A stretch of DNA of 53,075 nucleotides from Paenibacillus sp. Soil787 (GTDB lineage: Bacteria > Bacillota > Bacilli > Paenibacillales > NBRC-103111): the NCBI RefSeq assembly GCF_001429545.1, contig NZ_LMSP01000034.1, forward strand, positions 189,102 through 242,176, written 5' to 3'. The position numbers and the translations under genes were made by a program. A model generated the notes under the pieces. That model was not told the origin of the DNA, did not search any database, and was given only the letters and a program-made list of their open reading frames with translations. Shown here piece by piece: positions 7,770 to 15,954 of this stretch (positions are counted from its first letter, which is position 1; every line of letters begins with the position of its first letter).

Positions 7770-9053
7770 TTATTTCCCTGTTTTCTTTCGCATCATATCC
7801 CATTTATTCACAGGCTTGTCGGTTTGCAATCTGACCAATTGCAGCGGATGTCTAGCCGCATCTAATTCTTGGCCATCTTCATTTTGTATACGGGCAACCT
7901 TTTGCTTAAAATGCGTACCATCCGGCCCGAAAAATTCAATTTCTTGGCCAGGCTTGAAATGATTTCTTTGCTGGATGAGTGCCGTACCCGTTTCAGCATC
8001 ATACCCCATAACCAGACCAACAAAATCAAATCCAATGACTTTATCCTCTGGTTCAAAAATATGATCTTCATGTCCAGGCGCATCATAGAAGAAACCAGTG
8101 TTCAAAGGTCGGTTAGCCGCTTTATATATTTCATCCTGCCATACAGGGTTGACCTCGAAATGCTCTGGATCGGCAAAGTAGGCATCAATAGCTTGGCGGT
8201 AGGCATTAACAACCGTAGCCACATAGTGAATGCTCTTCATTCTGCCTTCGATCTTGAAGCTATCTACGCCAGATTCGATCATCTCCGCAATATGATCAAT
8301 CATACTCAGATCCTTCGAACCCATCGTGAAAGCATCATCTTCCTCGCCAAACATAGGCAAATCCGTGGCCAGAGGAGCAGAAAGAGGTTGATCCTTGGCA
8401 AATAAATCGTACTTCCAACGGCACGATTGCGAGCAGCCGCCACGATTGGAATCGCGATCAGTGAAATGATTAGAGAGCACGCATCGGCCCGAGTACGAGC
8501 TGCACATAGCCCCATGTATGAAGGCTTCAATCTCTACATCGACATGAGCTTTAATCTCATCGATTTCTTCCATGCTGACTTCGCGGGCTAGAACAACTCG
8601 CTCAATTCCCTGGTCTTTCCAAAACTTCACGGTTTGCCAGTTCATAACGGATTGCTGTGTGCTCACATGGACTTCCAGCTTAGGGGCTACTCTTCTGCAC
8701 GTCTCCATAATAATGGGATCGGCTGCAATAATCGCAGAAATCCCAACCTCTTGAAGTCCTCTCAAATAATCATCAAGACCTTCTATATCCTCATTATGAG
8801 CATAAATATTCGTTGCAACGAATACTTTTGCCCCATATTGATTAGCAAACTCTACGGCTTCGCGCATTTCCTCCAACGAAAAGTTATCCGCGTTTGATCG
8901 GAGACCATATTTCTGGCCACCGATATAAACCGCATCCGCTCCATAATGGATCGCAAATTTCAGCTTCTCCAAACTGCCTGCCGGAGCCAGTAATTCCGGC
9001 TTGTTAAGCCTAACACGTTTTCCTCTCGCTCGGGCTTCTATGGCTGTCGTCAT
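7770..9053 (-). CDS. trhP2: U32 peptidase-family tRNA uridine-34 hydroxylase subunit TrhP2
   Basis: Member of peptidase family U32, equivalent to B. subtilis YrrO. With TrhP1 it makes 5-hydroxyuridine at tRNA position 34, using prephenate as a cofactor source. KPELLAPAG and YGADAVYIG open the TIM barrel. A cysteine cluster follows: GAMCSSYSGRC, then GGCSQSCRWKY, consistent with an iron-sulfur cluster. The U32 signature ESGVDSFKIEGRMKS lies mid-protein. The frame extends to a TTG at 9083. The ATG at 9053 (or the GTG one codon before) is preferred because AGAAGG lies about 9 bases upstream and homologues begin near there. It follows trhP1 closely and is presumably cotranscribed. Confidence 0.9.
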   Translation of the reverse strand: MTTAIEARARGKRVRLNKPELLAPAGSLEKLKFAIHYGADAVYIGGQKYGLRSNADNFSLEEMREAVEFANQYGAKVFVATNIYAHNEDIEGLDDYLRGLQEVGISAIIAADPIIMETCRRVAPKLEVHVSTQQSVMNWQTVKFWKDQGIERVVLAREVSMEEIDEIKAHVDVEIEAFIHGAMCSSYSGRCVLSNHFTDRDSNRGGCSQSCRWKYDLFAKDQPLSAPLATDLPMFGEEDDAFTMGSKDLSMIDHIAEMIESGVDSFKIEGRMKSIHYVATVVNAYRQAIDAYFADPEHFEVNPVWQDEIYKAANRPLNTGFFYDAPGHEDHIFEPEDKVIGFDFVGLVMGYDAETGTALIQQRNHFKPGQEIEFFGPDGTHFKQKVARIQNEDGQELDAARHPLQLVRLQTDKPVNKWDMMRKKTGK

Positions 9054-9079
9054 CACGATAACGCACCTTCTTTCATCTA

Positions 9080-10015
9080 TCAATATACCTGTTCTTTGTA
9101 GAAAAACCCATATGACAACTCACGTTCAGGATCTTGCAGTTTAACTATCTCATCCAACCATTCCTGTTGAAAAATATATCCTTCAGGATTAGCTGCATAC
9201 GCATCGATTACAGCCCGATAACTTCTCACAACCGTTTCGTTGTACAGAGAAGATTTCAAAAGACCTTCGATTTTCAAGCTATCTATTTGACCGTCCATAA
9301 GCTCAGGTAAATTTTCCAACATACAAATATCTTCGGAACTCATAATGTGCGTGCCATTACTATCTTCGTATACAGGATAACGCTGATCACGGCGTTCATG
9401 TTCTATGAGGAAAAGCCCTCTCTTCATAGAACGATCCTGGTTAGCTGCATCTTTCCCTTGGTGCTCGATATAATTCTTCACTAGCTCGCGCTTAGAGTGA
9501 TAAATATTTGTGATGCCATGCACTTGTACTTCAACAGCCAACTCCGCTTTCTCTTTAAAAGCCAAAACCTGCTCCATATTCAGTTCTCTAGCCAGGACCA
9601 CACGGGCAGCTCCTTGCTTAGCCCAATAGTTCGCAGTCGCGTAATTGGTTGATGTCATCTCTGCATTCCAGTGCAGCGCTAGCGGCTTAGGTAAACTACG
9701 GGCAGTCATAAGTACCGCGGGATCACCGAAAATGACAGCATCCACACCATATTCCTGTAACTTAGCTAAATAATCAAACAGCCCTTCGAGGGCATTATTG
9801 TCGAAAATATTGTTTACAGCAACATAGACTTTAGCCTTCTGTTCATGTGCCCAGGACACAGCTTCCTGCATCTCATCCAGTTTCACATCTCCCGGCAGAC
9901 GCATGCCGTAGCGCGCTTCGCCAATTATAACCGCATCTGCTCCTGCTTCGATCAATCTTTTCAGTTCTGCTACAGTGCTGCAGCTTACTACTAACTCTGG
10001 TTTTTTCACCTGCAT
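9080..10015 (-). CDS. trhP1: U32 peptidase-family tRNA hydroxylase subunit TrhP1
   Basis: A 311-residue U32 protein, equivalent to B. subtilis YrrN and partner of TrhP2 in tRNA U34 hydroxylation. The barrel start KPELVVSCS and AGADAVIIGE is recognisable. The signature region reads GQIDSLKIEGLLKS. It lacks the cysteine cluster of its partner and ends soon after the signature, so it is shorter, as expected for this subunit. ATG follows GAAGGTAGGGG. Placement between mltG and trhP2 matches the B. subtilis order. Confidence 0.88.
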   Translation of the reverse strand: MQVKKPELVVSCSTVAELKRLIEAGADAVIIGEARYGMRLPGDVKLDEMQEAVSWAHEQKAKVYVAVNNIFDNNALEGLFDYLAKLQEYGVDAVIFGDPAVLMTARSLPKPLALHWNAEMTSTNYATANYWAKQGAARVVLARELNMEQVLAFKEKAELAVEVQVHGITNIYHSKRELVKNYIEHQGKDAANQDRSMKRGLFLIEHERRDQRYPVYEDSNGTHIMSSEDICMLENLPELMDGQIDSLKIEGLLKSSLYNETVVRSYRAVIDAYAANPEGYIFQQEWLDEIVKLQDPERELSYGFFYKEQVY

Positions 10016-10054
10016 CCCCTACCTTCTGTCAGCTTCCTATCTTAGTTCGTACTA

Positions 10055-11161
10055 CTAATTCGCAGCCTTCTTACTTTCTGCAATATTCTTCTTGTGCTCT
10101 TCAAAAGTTTCTGCGAATAAATGTCCTTTGGTCCCATCCTTCTTTGTTACATAGAACAAATACTTCGTCTCTTCCGGATAAATAGCTGCTTTCATCGAGG
10201 CAAGGCTCGGACTTGCGATTGGTCCCGGTGGTAAACCTGTATTTAGATACGTATTATAAGGACTTTGTATCTGGAGATCCTTCTCCAGCAATCTCTCTTT
10301 GGACTTATCGAATAAATATTGCACGGTGGCATCAATTTGCAGGGGCATATTCTTCTTCAATCGGTTCTGAATAACGCCGGATACAAGTGCACGCTCTTCA
10401 TTTACAACTACTTCACGTTCAATTAAAGAGGCAATAGTCAACATCTGGTGTACGCTAAGACCGCGTTCCTTGAGCTTGTCCTTCCACTCTGGCGGAAGTG
10501 TCGCCAGCTTCTTATCCAGCTGCTGCAGTGTTCGCTCAATGAAATCTTGTTCCGTGGAGTCCTTTTTAAACTCATACGTTTCTGGGAATAGATACCCTTC
10601 GAGACGGTGTTTGATATTTTTATTATCAGGAATCGTTGCGATCATTTCTCCCTTAAGCCCAGCAGGCGCATCCGCCATCTGTAGAAATACTTCCTTTTTC
10701 CAAGGAGTCTGCTCACTTAACTTGGCTGCAATCTGATCAATGGTATAGCCCTCAGGAATCGTAATACGGATGACTTCTTCCTTCACCGTCTCTCCATTAT
10801 TCAGCTTATTAATCATTTCTTCCAAAGTCATGCCCGGCTTCATACTGTACTCGCCTGCTTGAAGTCTGGAGCCCAGTTTCTTCACCTTTAAATAATACGT
10901 AAAAATCGTAGAATTTTTAATAAGTCCCTTCGTTTCAAGCTCCTTGGCGATTTGCAAAGACCCCGCGCCTTGTGGGATCGACACCCTTACTTCTTGCTCT
11001 GAAGCAGTTACAGGCTGGAGCGCATTCGCGATATACAACCCGATACCGCCTGCAGTTCCAATGATAATGAGCAGCAATAGTCCAAAGATAAGAAGGAAGA
11101 GCTTAAGCTTACTTCTTCTAGGCTTATTCTGTTCATTCTCTTGTTCAAGCATGTTGTTCAC
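10055..11161 (-). CDS. mltG: endolytic transglycosylase MltG
   Basis: A YceG-like lytic transglycosylase that cuts nascent glycan strands at the membrane. A basic N-terminus is followed by one membrane helix (LFLLIFGLLLLIIIG), a LysM-like region, and the YceG domain with IASLIEREV (probable catalytic Glu) and IDATVQYLF, then NTYLNTGLPPGPI. About 368 residues with the preferred GTG start at 11161, six bases after AGGAGG; ATG at 11152 is the alternative. Frame upstream of that is non-coding leader. The leader carries the hairpin/Shine-Dalgarno repeat also found before the YodB-like gene and recJ. Confidence 0.9.
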   Translation of the reverse strand: MNNMLEQENEQNKPRRSKLKLFLLIFGLLLLIIIGTAGGIGLYIANALQPVTASEQEVRVSIPQGAGSLQIAKELETKGLIKNSTIFTYYLKVKKLGSRLQAGEYSMKPGMTLEEMINKLNNGETVKEEVIRITIPEGYTIDQIAAKLSEQTPWKKEVFLQMADAPAGLKGEMIATIPDNKNIKHRLEGYLFPETYEFKKDSTEQDFIERTLQQLDKKLATLPPEWKDKLKERGLSVHQMLTIASLIEREVVVNEERALVSGVIQNRLKKNMPLQIDATVQYLFDKSKERLLEKDLQIQSPYNTYLNTGLPPGPIASPSLASMKAAIYPEETKYLFYVTKKDGTKGHLFAETFEEHKKNIAESKKAAN

Positions 11162-11167
11162 AATAAT

Positions 11168-11206
11168 CCTCCTAAGAGTTTTCGTAAGAAAACTGACTTC
11201 GTAAGC
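11168..11206 (-). promoter_or_regulatory. leader repeat with hairpin and Shine-Dalgarno, mltG copy
   Basis: On the minus strand: GCTTACGAAG, a few bases, then AGTTTTC-TTAC-GAAAACT (a 7-bp hairpin), then CTTAGGAGG as the ribosome binding site. Nearly the same sequence precedes the YodB-like gene (28807-28844) and recJ (38302-38342). It is either a mobile repeat that donated a ribosome binding site or a shared translational control element. Confidence 0.6.
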
Positions 11207-11224
11207 ATGTATACCCCAAAGCAA

Positions 11225-11252
11225 ACAAAAACGAGCGGATGCGCTCCGCTCG
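11225..11252 (-). terminator. terminator after the DUF1292 pair
   Basis: Stem CGAGCGGA/TCCGCTCG with a 5-base loop and T5 on the minus strand, 12 bases past the stop of the second DUF1292 gene. It separates the alaS operon from mltG. Confidence 0.88.
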
Positions 11253-11264
11253 GTTGTATGCTTC

Positions 11265-11561
11265 TTACAATTCATCCTCTTTTGGAAATACCATCTCGTC
11301 GTAGAGCTCTGAAACGGTTTCCCATTCATCGTCATCCTCGATGGTTTCCAATTCATACTGTCCGTCACTATCTGTCGTCACTCGGAAAACAGCAACTTCG
11401 TCTTCCTTCTTGAGTTCATCAGATTGCAGAACAGCATACGTAGTATTTCCATAAACGAATTCTTTAAGAAGATGATACACCGTTGATTCATTTTGCTCAT
11501 CAAACAAAATAATATCATCCCCGTAAGTATTACGCAATACGTCAGAAGGCATCGTACTCAT
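11265..11561 (-). CDS. DUF1292 domain protein (second copy)
   Basis: A 98-residue acidic cytoplasmic protein with the DUF1292 pattern: GDDIILFDEQNESTVYHLL, a short strand pair, YAVLQ, and the ending ETIEDDDEWETVSELYDEM. It resembles B. subtilis YrzB, which lies beside ruvX; the function is unknown. It overlaps the preceding DUF1292 gene by four bases (ATGA), indicating translational coupling. The two proteins are paralogues of similar size but differ clearly, so the duplication is not recent. Confidence 0.82.
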   Translation of the reverse strand: MSTMPSDVLRNTYGDDIILFDEQNESTVYHLLKEFVYGNTTYAVLQSDELKKEDEVAVFRVTTDSDGQYELETIEDDDEWETVSELYDEMVFPKEDEL

Positions 11562-11866
11562 GCTTCTTCTTCCTCATCGAATTCTGCCATTAAGGTATTA
11601 AATGTTTCTTCAACAATATTCCATTCTTCTTCATCCTCGATGGTGAACAGCTTCAAATCCTCGCCGTCATCATCCTCTTCATAACGAAATGCGTACACTT
11701 CATCGGATTCTTCATCTCCGCCTTCAGTAGGCACTACCATCATGTACTTCTTATCTGAACCGTCCACTTCGAATTTCATGATAACCTCGAACTCTTCTTC
11801 GTTGCCTTCATCGTCCGGGATGTAAATGATTTCTGGTTGTTCTTCATTCAATTCTTCTTTGGACAC
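11558..11866 (-). CDS. DUF1292 domain protein (first copy)
   Basis: A 102-residue, strongly acidic protein. The family core is visible: IIYIPDDEGNEEEFEVIMKFE, YMMVVP, EVYAFRYEEDD and FTIEDEEEWNIVEETFN. The start is GTG at 11866 after AAGAGGTG; ruvX ends six bases upstream, so it belongs to the alaS-ireB-ruvX operon. Function is unknown. The conserved position beside ruvX in Bacillales suggests a housekeeping role. Confidence 0.83.
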   Translation of the reverse strand: MSKEELNEEQPEIIYIPDDEGNEEEFEVIMKFEVDGSDKKYMMVVPTEGGDEESDEVYAFRYEEDDDGEDLKLFTIEDEEEWNIVEETFNTLMAEFDEEEEA

Positions 11867-11872
11867 GTTCGT

Positions 11873-12289
11873 TCACCTCTTCATATTGGCATCCATATAC
11901 CCTTGCAGAATGAGCTGTGCGGCCATTTTATCAATAACCTGCTTGCGTTTCTTCCGACTCACATCAGCTTCTAGAAGTGTGCGTGTCGCAGCTACAGTCG
12001 TTAACCGCTCATCCCACAAGTGTACAGGTACACTTAGTTTTTGTTCTAATTCTTGTGAAAATGCGATAGCAAGCTCGCCGCGTGGACCTATTGTGTTATT
12101 CATATTTTTGGGTAAGCCTACCACAATTTGAGTAACACCATACTGTTTGACAATGGCCTCCAGCCGCTGCATGTCTTCCCCAGGCTTACGACGATGTATG
12201 ACTTCAAGCCCTTGAGCCGTCCAACCAAGCTCATCGCTCATCGCTACACCAATCGTTTTGTCCCCATAATCCAAGCCTATCCATCTCAT
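11873..12289 (-). CDS. ruvX: YqgF/RuvX-type Holliday junction resolvase
   Basis: A 138-residue RNase H-fold nuclease (YqgF, B. subtilis YrrK). The first acidic residue lies in WIGLDYGDKTIGVA, the second strand in QIVVGLPKNMNNTIG, and the later acidic motif in HLWDERLTT with DKMAAQLILQGYMD at the C-terminus. The family is credited with Holliday junction cleavage and, in some bacteria, pre-16S rRNA processing. Which applies here cannot be told. It sits between the IreB-family gene and the DUF1292 pair, the usual Bacillales order. Confidence 0.92.
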   Translation of the reverse strand: MRWIGLDYGDKTIGVAMSDELGWTAQGLEVIHRRKPGEDMQRLEAIVKQYGVTQIVVGLPKNMNNTIGPRGELAIAFSQELEQKLSVPVHLWDERLTTVAATRTLLEADVSRKKRKQVIDKMAAQLILQGYMDANMKR

Positions 12290-12307
12290 GCCGGTTCTCT
12301 TTTCCTT

Positions 12308-12568
12308 CTATTTGTGTTGACCCAGATAAGCACGAACTAATTCTTCAATGAGTTCGTCCCGTTCCCGTTTACGAATGAGGCTCCGAGCATTGTTATGCCG
12401 TGGAATATAGGCAGGATCTCCGGAAAGCAAGTACCCGACAATCTGGTTGATCGGGTTATACCCTTTTTCCTGAAGAGCATCGTACACCGCTAATAACACG
12501 TCTTTGGGCGATGTCTCAATTTCTTCTGCCTTTACGTTAAACTTCATCGTTTTATCCATGGAACTCAT
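12308..12568 (-). CDS. IreB-family (UPF0297) regulatory phosphoprotein
   Basis: An 86-residue protein with the highly conserved block VYDALQEKGYNPINQIVGYL followed by LSGDPAYIPRHNNARSLIRK. The family includes Enterococcus IreB, a substrate of the Ser/Thr kinase IreK, and B. subtilis YrzL. The start at 12568 gives MSSMDKTMKF, matching homologues, and has AGGTG six bases upstream; the frame extends three codons further. The alaS-ireB-ruvX order is typical. Confidence 0.9.
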   Translation of the reverse strand: MSSMDKTMKFNVKAEEIETSPKDVLLAVYDALQEKGYNPINQIVGYLLSGDPAYIPRHNNARSLIRKRERDELIEELVRAYLGQHK

Positions 12569-12689
12569 CAGGAGCACCTCGCTTTCCTTGTGATACCTTT
12601 GTTAAATAATTGAAAATCAATCCGTGTATACTGGTTATATTCTCTATGGGTTTAAAAATTCCTGTCCCACAGAAAAATAATTATGCAAA

Positions 12690-15308
12690 TTAGGAAAGAA
12701 GTCCTTCAACTCCGGACAATGCAGCTTGCAATTTGGATGCATCCTTACCGCCTGCTTGCGCCATATCCGGGCGACCGCCTCCGCTGCCGCCAACAGCCTG
12801 AGCCACTTCTTTAATGATTTTGCCGGCGTGGAAGCCTTTAGCCACAAGATCCGGCGTGACAGCAGCCACCAAATTGACTTTGTCATCAGCTACTGCACCA
12901 AGTACGATAACTGCGGAACCTAACTTTGTCTTCATCTCATCCACAATGTTGCGAAGCGAATCCATATCCGCTGCATTGACTTGTGCAGCCAGTACAGAAA
13001 CCCCTGCTATTTGCTTCACTTGATCTGTAAGAGAACCCGCTTCAATTCGCCCAAGCTTGCTGCGCAGCGACTCGTTTTCTCGAGATAGTTCCTTCACTTG
13101 CTGAAGCGCAGCTTCCACACGTTTAGGAACATCTTGAATATTTGATTTGAGCAGGCCTGCGGACTCTTTCAGTAATTGCAATTGCTGGTCAAGGTATTCA
13201 TACGCACTGCGGCCAGAAACTGCTTCAATCCGACGAACTCCTGAACCGATTCCGGACTCGCTGACGATTTTGAATAAGCCAATTTGACCCGTATTCTGAA
13301 CGTGGCAACCGCCGCACAGCTCTAAGCTGTAATCGCCAACTTGCACAACGCGCACGATATCACCGTACTTCTCGCCGAACAACGCCATTGCTCCCATTGC
13401 TTTCGCGTCAGCGATTGCTTTGAGTGAAATATCCACATTCGTGTTGTTCCAAATCTGACGGTTTACACGCTGCTCTACATCCTGCAGCTCTTCACTGCTA
13501 ATGCTTCCGAAATGCGAGAAATCAAACCGCAAACGGTCAGGTTCAACCAAAGAACCCGCTTGGTTAACATGCGTTCCAAGCACTTCCTTAAGCGCTTTGT
13601 GCAGCAAATGTGTAGCTGTATGGTTCTTAATGATGTCTCCACGTTCAGCGGCAGCAACAATAGCTTCTACTGAATCACCGTTACGCAGAACACCCGACAC
13701 CACAAGAACTTTGTGAACGTGTTGGCCATGAGGCGCTTTGATAACATCTTCAACCTTCAATGACACTTGTTCATTTCGAATTATACCATAATCACTCACC
13801 TGACCGCCGCTTTCAGCGTAAAAAGGAGTCCGATCCAATACGACCTGACAGGTCTCACCAACTCCGACAATGTCAACGAGTTCATTCTCATGAACGATTG
13901 CCACGATACTAGCAGTAACTACCAATTCATTATAACCAACAAATTCACTTTTAATCGTCAAATCAGACAGCGGTCCACCTTGCACCTTCATGCCGCCTTC
14001 TTTATGACTGGCCGCTCTAGCACGGTCACGCTGTTCCTGCATGGAAGCATCAAATCCAGCACGGTCAACCGTTAAGCCCTTCTCAGAAGCAAAATCTTCG
14101 GTCAAATCGAAGGGGAAGCCATACGTATCATACAGCTTGAAAGCATCCGGTCCGCTGATCTGATTCGTACCAGCTTGACGTGTCTTTTCTACCATTTCAG
14201 CCAGAATGATCAAGCCATCGCTTAACGTTTCATGGAAACGCTCCTCTTCGGTTCGGATGACCTTCTCGATAAATTCTCGTTTATCTACAACTTCCGTGTA
14301 GTAAACACCCATTATTTCTCCAACGGTTGGTACGAGCTTATGAAGGAATGGCTTATCAAGTCCAAGTACTTTGCCGTAACGTACAGCGCGGCGCAGCAAC
14401 CGGCGGATCACATAACCGCGTCCTTCATTGGAAGGCAGCACGCCATCACCAACGGAGAAAGCAACGGTGCGGATATGGTCAGCGATGACTTTGAGTGCAA
14501 CATCGTGCTCATCGTTCACATGATATTTCACACCCGTAAGCTCACATGTTTTATCAATAATCGGTTTAAATAAATCCGTGTCAAAGTTCGAGTCCACATC
14601 TTGCAGAATTGAAGCAAAACGTTCTAATCCTGCCCCGGTATCGATATTTTTGTTAGGGAGCGGTGTATAGCTGCCGTCCTTATTATGGTTGAATTGTGTA
14701 AACACGAGGTTCCAAACTTCAAGGAAACGCTCATTTTCACCACCTGGCCAGCATTCTGGATCAGACAAATCACCGTATTTATCGCCGCGGTCATAGAAAA
14801 TCTCTGTACAAGGACCACAAGGGCCTTCGCCAATATCCCAGAAATTATCTTCTTTGAGCTTATAAATACGCTCTTCAGGTATACCAATTTGTTTGTTCCA
14901 AATTACAAAAGCTTCCTCATCATCTTCATGCACAGTAACAGAAATACGATTCGGGTCAAAGCCGATCCACTGCGGATCCGTCAAAAATTCCCAAGCCCAT
15001 GGAATCACTTCTTTTTTAAAGTAGTCTCCGATAGAGAAATTCCCCAGCATCTCAAAGAACGTATGATGTCGACGTGTTTTACCTACATTTTCAATATCAT
15101 TCGTACGAATACATTTCTGGGCATTTGTAATCCGCGGATTTTCAGGAATTTCGCGTCCATCCAAATACGGTTTTAAAGGTGCAATCCCCGCATTAATCCA
15201 CAGCAGTGATGGGTCATTATGCGGGACGAGCGATGAGCTTGGCTCCACCTTATGCCCTTTACTTGCAAAGAACTGCAACCACTTGGAACGTATTTCACTT
15301 GCTTTCAT
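12690..15308 (-). CDS. alaS: alanine--tRNA ligase
   Basis: A class II aminoacyl-tRNA synthetase of 872 residues, normal for AlaRS. Catalytic domain: SSLVPHNDPSLLWINAG, then IRTNDIENVGKTRRHHTFFEMLGNFS. Editing domain: zinc ligands in HTATHLLH and CGGCH. C-Ala domain: glycine-rich GGSGGGRPDMAQAGG. It charges tRNA-Ala and clears Ser/Gly mischarging. ATG at 15308 follows GGAGG by 10 bases; the open frame extends further into the leader but is not coding there. Expression is controlled by the T-box leader at 15350-15640. It heads the operon that continues to ireB-family, ruvX and the DUF1292 genes. Confidence 0.97.
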   Translation of the reverse strand: MKASEIRSKWLQFFASKGHKVEPSSSLVPHNDPSLLWINAGIAPLKPYLDGREIPENPRITNAQKCIRTNDIENVGKTRRHHTFFEMLGNFSIGDYFKKEVIPWAWEFLTDPQWIGFDPNRISVTVHEDDEEAFVIWNKQIGIPEERIYKLKEDNFWDIGEGPCGPCTEIFYDRGDKYGDLSDPECWPGGENERFLEVWNLVFTQFNHNKDGSYTPLPNKNIDTGAGLERFASILQDVDSNFDTDLFKPIIDKTCELTGVKYHVNDEHDVALKVIADHIRTVAFSVGDGVLPSNEGRGYVIRRLLRRAVRYGKVLGLDKPFLHKLVPTVGEIMGVYYTEVVDKREFIEKVIRTEEERFHETLSDGLIILAEMVEKTRQAGTNQISGPDAFKLYDTYGFPFDLTEDFASEKGLTVDRAGFDASMQEQRDRARAASHKEGGMKVQGGPLSDLTIKSEFVGYNELVVTASIVAIVHENELVDIVGVGETCQVVLDRTPFYAESGGQVSDYGIIRNEQVSLKVEDVIKAPHGQHVHKVLVVSGVLRNGDSVEAIVAAAERGDIIKNHTATHLLHKALKEVLGTHVNQAGSLVEPDRLRFDFSHFGSISSEELQDVEQRVNRQIWNNTNVDISLKAIADAKAMGAMALFGEKYGDIVRVVQVGDYSLELCGGCHVQNTGQIGLFKIVSESGIGSGVRRIEAVSGRSAYEYLDQQLQLLKESAGLLKSNIQDVPKRVEAALQQVKELSRENESLRSKLGRIEAGSLTDQVKQIAGVSVLAAQVNAADMDSLRNIVDEMKTKLGSAVIVLGAVADDKVNLVAAVTPDLVAKGFHAGKIIKEVAQAVGGSGGGRPDMAQAGGKDASKLQAALSGVEGLLS

Positions 15309-15349
15309 CTTGTTCAAACCTCCATATTTATCAATTGTTCGAAAAAAAA

Positions 15350-15640
15350 ACAAAAAACGCCCCTGTAACATACAGGGACGAATAATCGCGGTACCACCCT
15401 GGTTATTGCATTCGACTCACCCTTGCTGCGAGCAAGAGGAAACAAACGCAATCTCCTTGTGCGGATCTGTAACGGGTCCAACCGGTGGAGTTCATCCACA
15501 CTCCGAAACGAGCTTTGGGCCATCCTAGCACCGAAAGGTTCTTCCAGCCACTACTCGCAGTAACACTGCTCTAGCGGAACCTTCTCTCTGACGATGGACT
15601 ATGGCTTACTAAAGTTTCATCAACGCTTTCAATTCAGATA
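15350..15640 (-). promoter_or_regulatory. T-box riboswitch leader of alaS
   Basis: Minus-strand leader with the T-box core AGGGTGGTACCGCG (15387-15400) followed by a terminator stem CGTCCCTGT/ACAGGGGCG and T6. Upstream is a long stem I region containing AGTA and AGAGAGAAGG elements. Uncharged tRNA-Ala would stabilise the antiterminator. GCT and GCC triplets near the 3' side of stem I are candidate specifiers. I could not decide between them by eye; both are alanine codons. Confidence 0.92.
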
Positions 15641-15652
15641 TAGATAAGGCAA

Positions 15653-15681
15653 ATTATAACTATATGCTAATACCCTGTCAA
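15653..15681 (-). promoter_or_regulatory. sigma-A promoter of alaS
   Basis: On the minus strand TTGACA (15676-15681), a 17-base spacer and TATAAT (15653-15658): a perfect consensus promoter just before the T-box leader. Confidence 0.92.
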
Positions 15682-15728
15682 CCCGATAGCCGCTATAATC
15701 CTTTTGACTATATATTCAAAAATCTTAG

Positions 15729-15786
15729 TTGACAATCATTCTCAATGGAAGTATACTAACTTTAAGTGATAATGATTTTCATTATC
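15729..15786 (+). promoter_or_regulatory. Fur-type iron-regulated promoter without an obvious gene
   Basis: TTGACA (15729-15734), 17 bases, TATACT (15752-15757): a strong plus-strand sigma-A promoter. TGATAATGATTTTCA at 15767-15781 matches the 7-1-7 Fur consensus TGATAAT-N-ATTATCA at 13 of 14 positions; the wider GATAATGATTTTCATTATC is near-palindromic. A second site, TGACAATCATTCTCA (15730-15744), overlaps the -35. Two boxes on one promoter strongly suggest iron repression. No coding gene with a ribosome binding site lies downstream. Confidence 0.8.
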
Positions 15787-15935
15787 GAACTAAGACATAT
15801 GGCAAAGAATTCGTATACTTATTCCGTAGCCCATCCGATGGTTTACGTATGGCCACACCTTTCATATCCTCAACCCTCGTGCAGAACCCCTCTGAACCAT
15901 GATCCCGCAAGTCATGGCTCAGAGGGGTTCTGTGC
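15764..15935 (+). ncRNA. candidate Fur-regulated small RNA
   Basis: Expected transcript of the Fur-type promoter. It crosses a gene-free stretch with C-rich tracts (CCTCAACCCTCG, GAACCCCTC) and ends in a hairpin at 15881-15935: CAGAACCCCTCTGA pairs with TCAGAGGGGTTCTG, extended by CCATGA/TCATGG. C-rich single strands that could pair with Shine-Dalgarno sequences are known in the Fur-controlled sRNA FsrA of B. subtilis. No poly-U follows the hairpin, so termination is uncertain; the hairpin may instead protect the AI-2E mRNA 3' end on the other strand. Confidence 0.4.
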
Positions 15936-15954
15936 GTCTAATCCTAATGAAACC

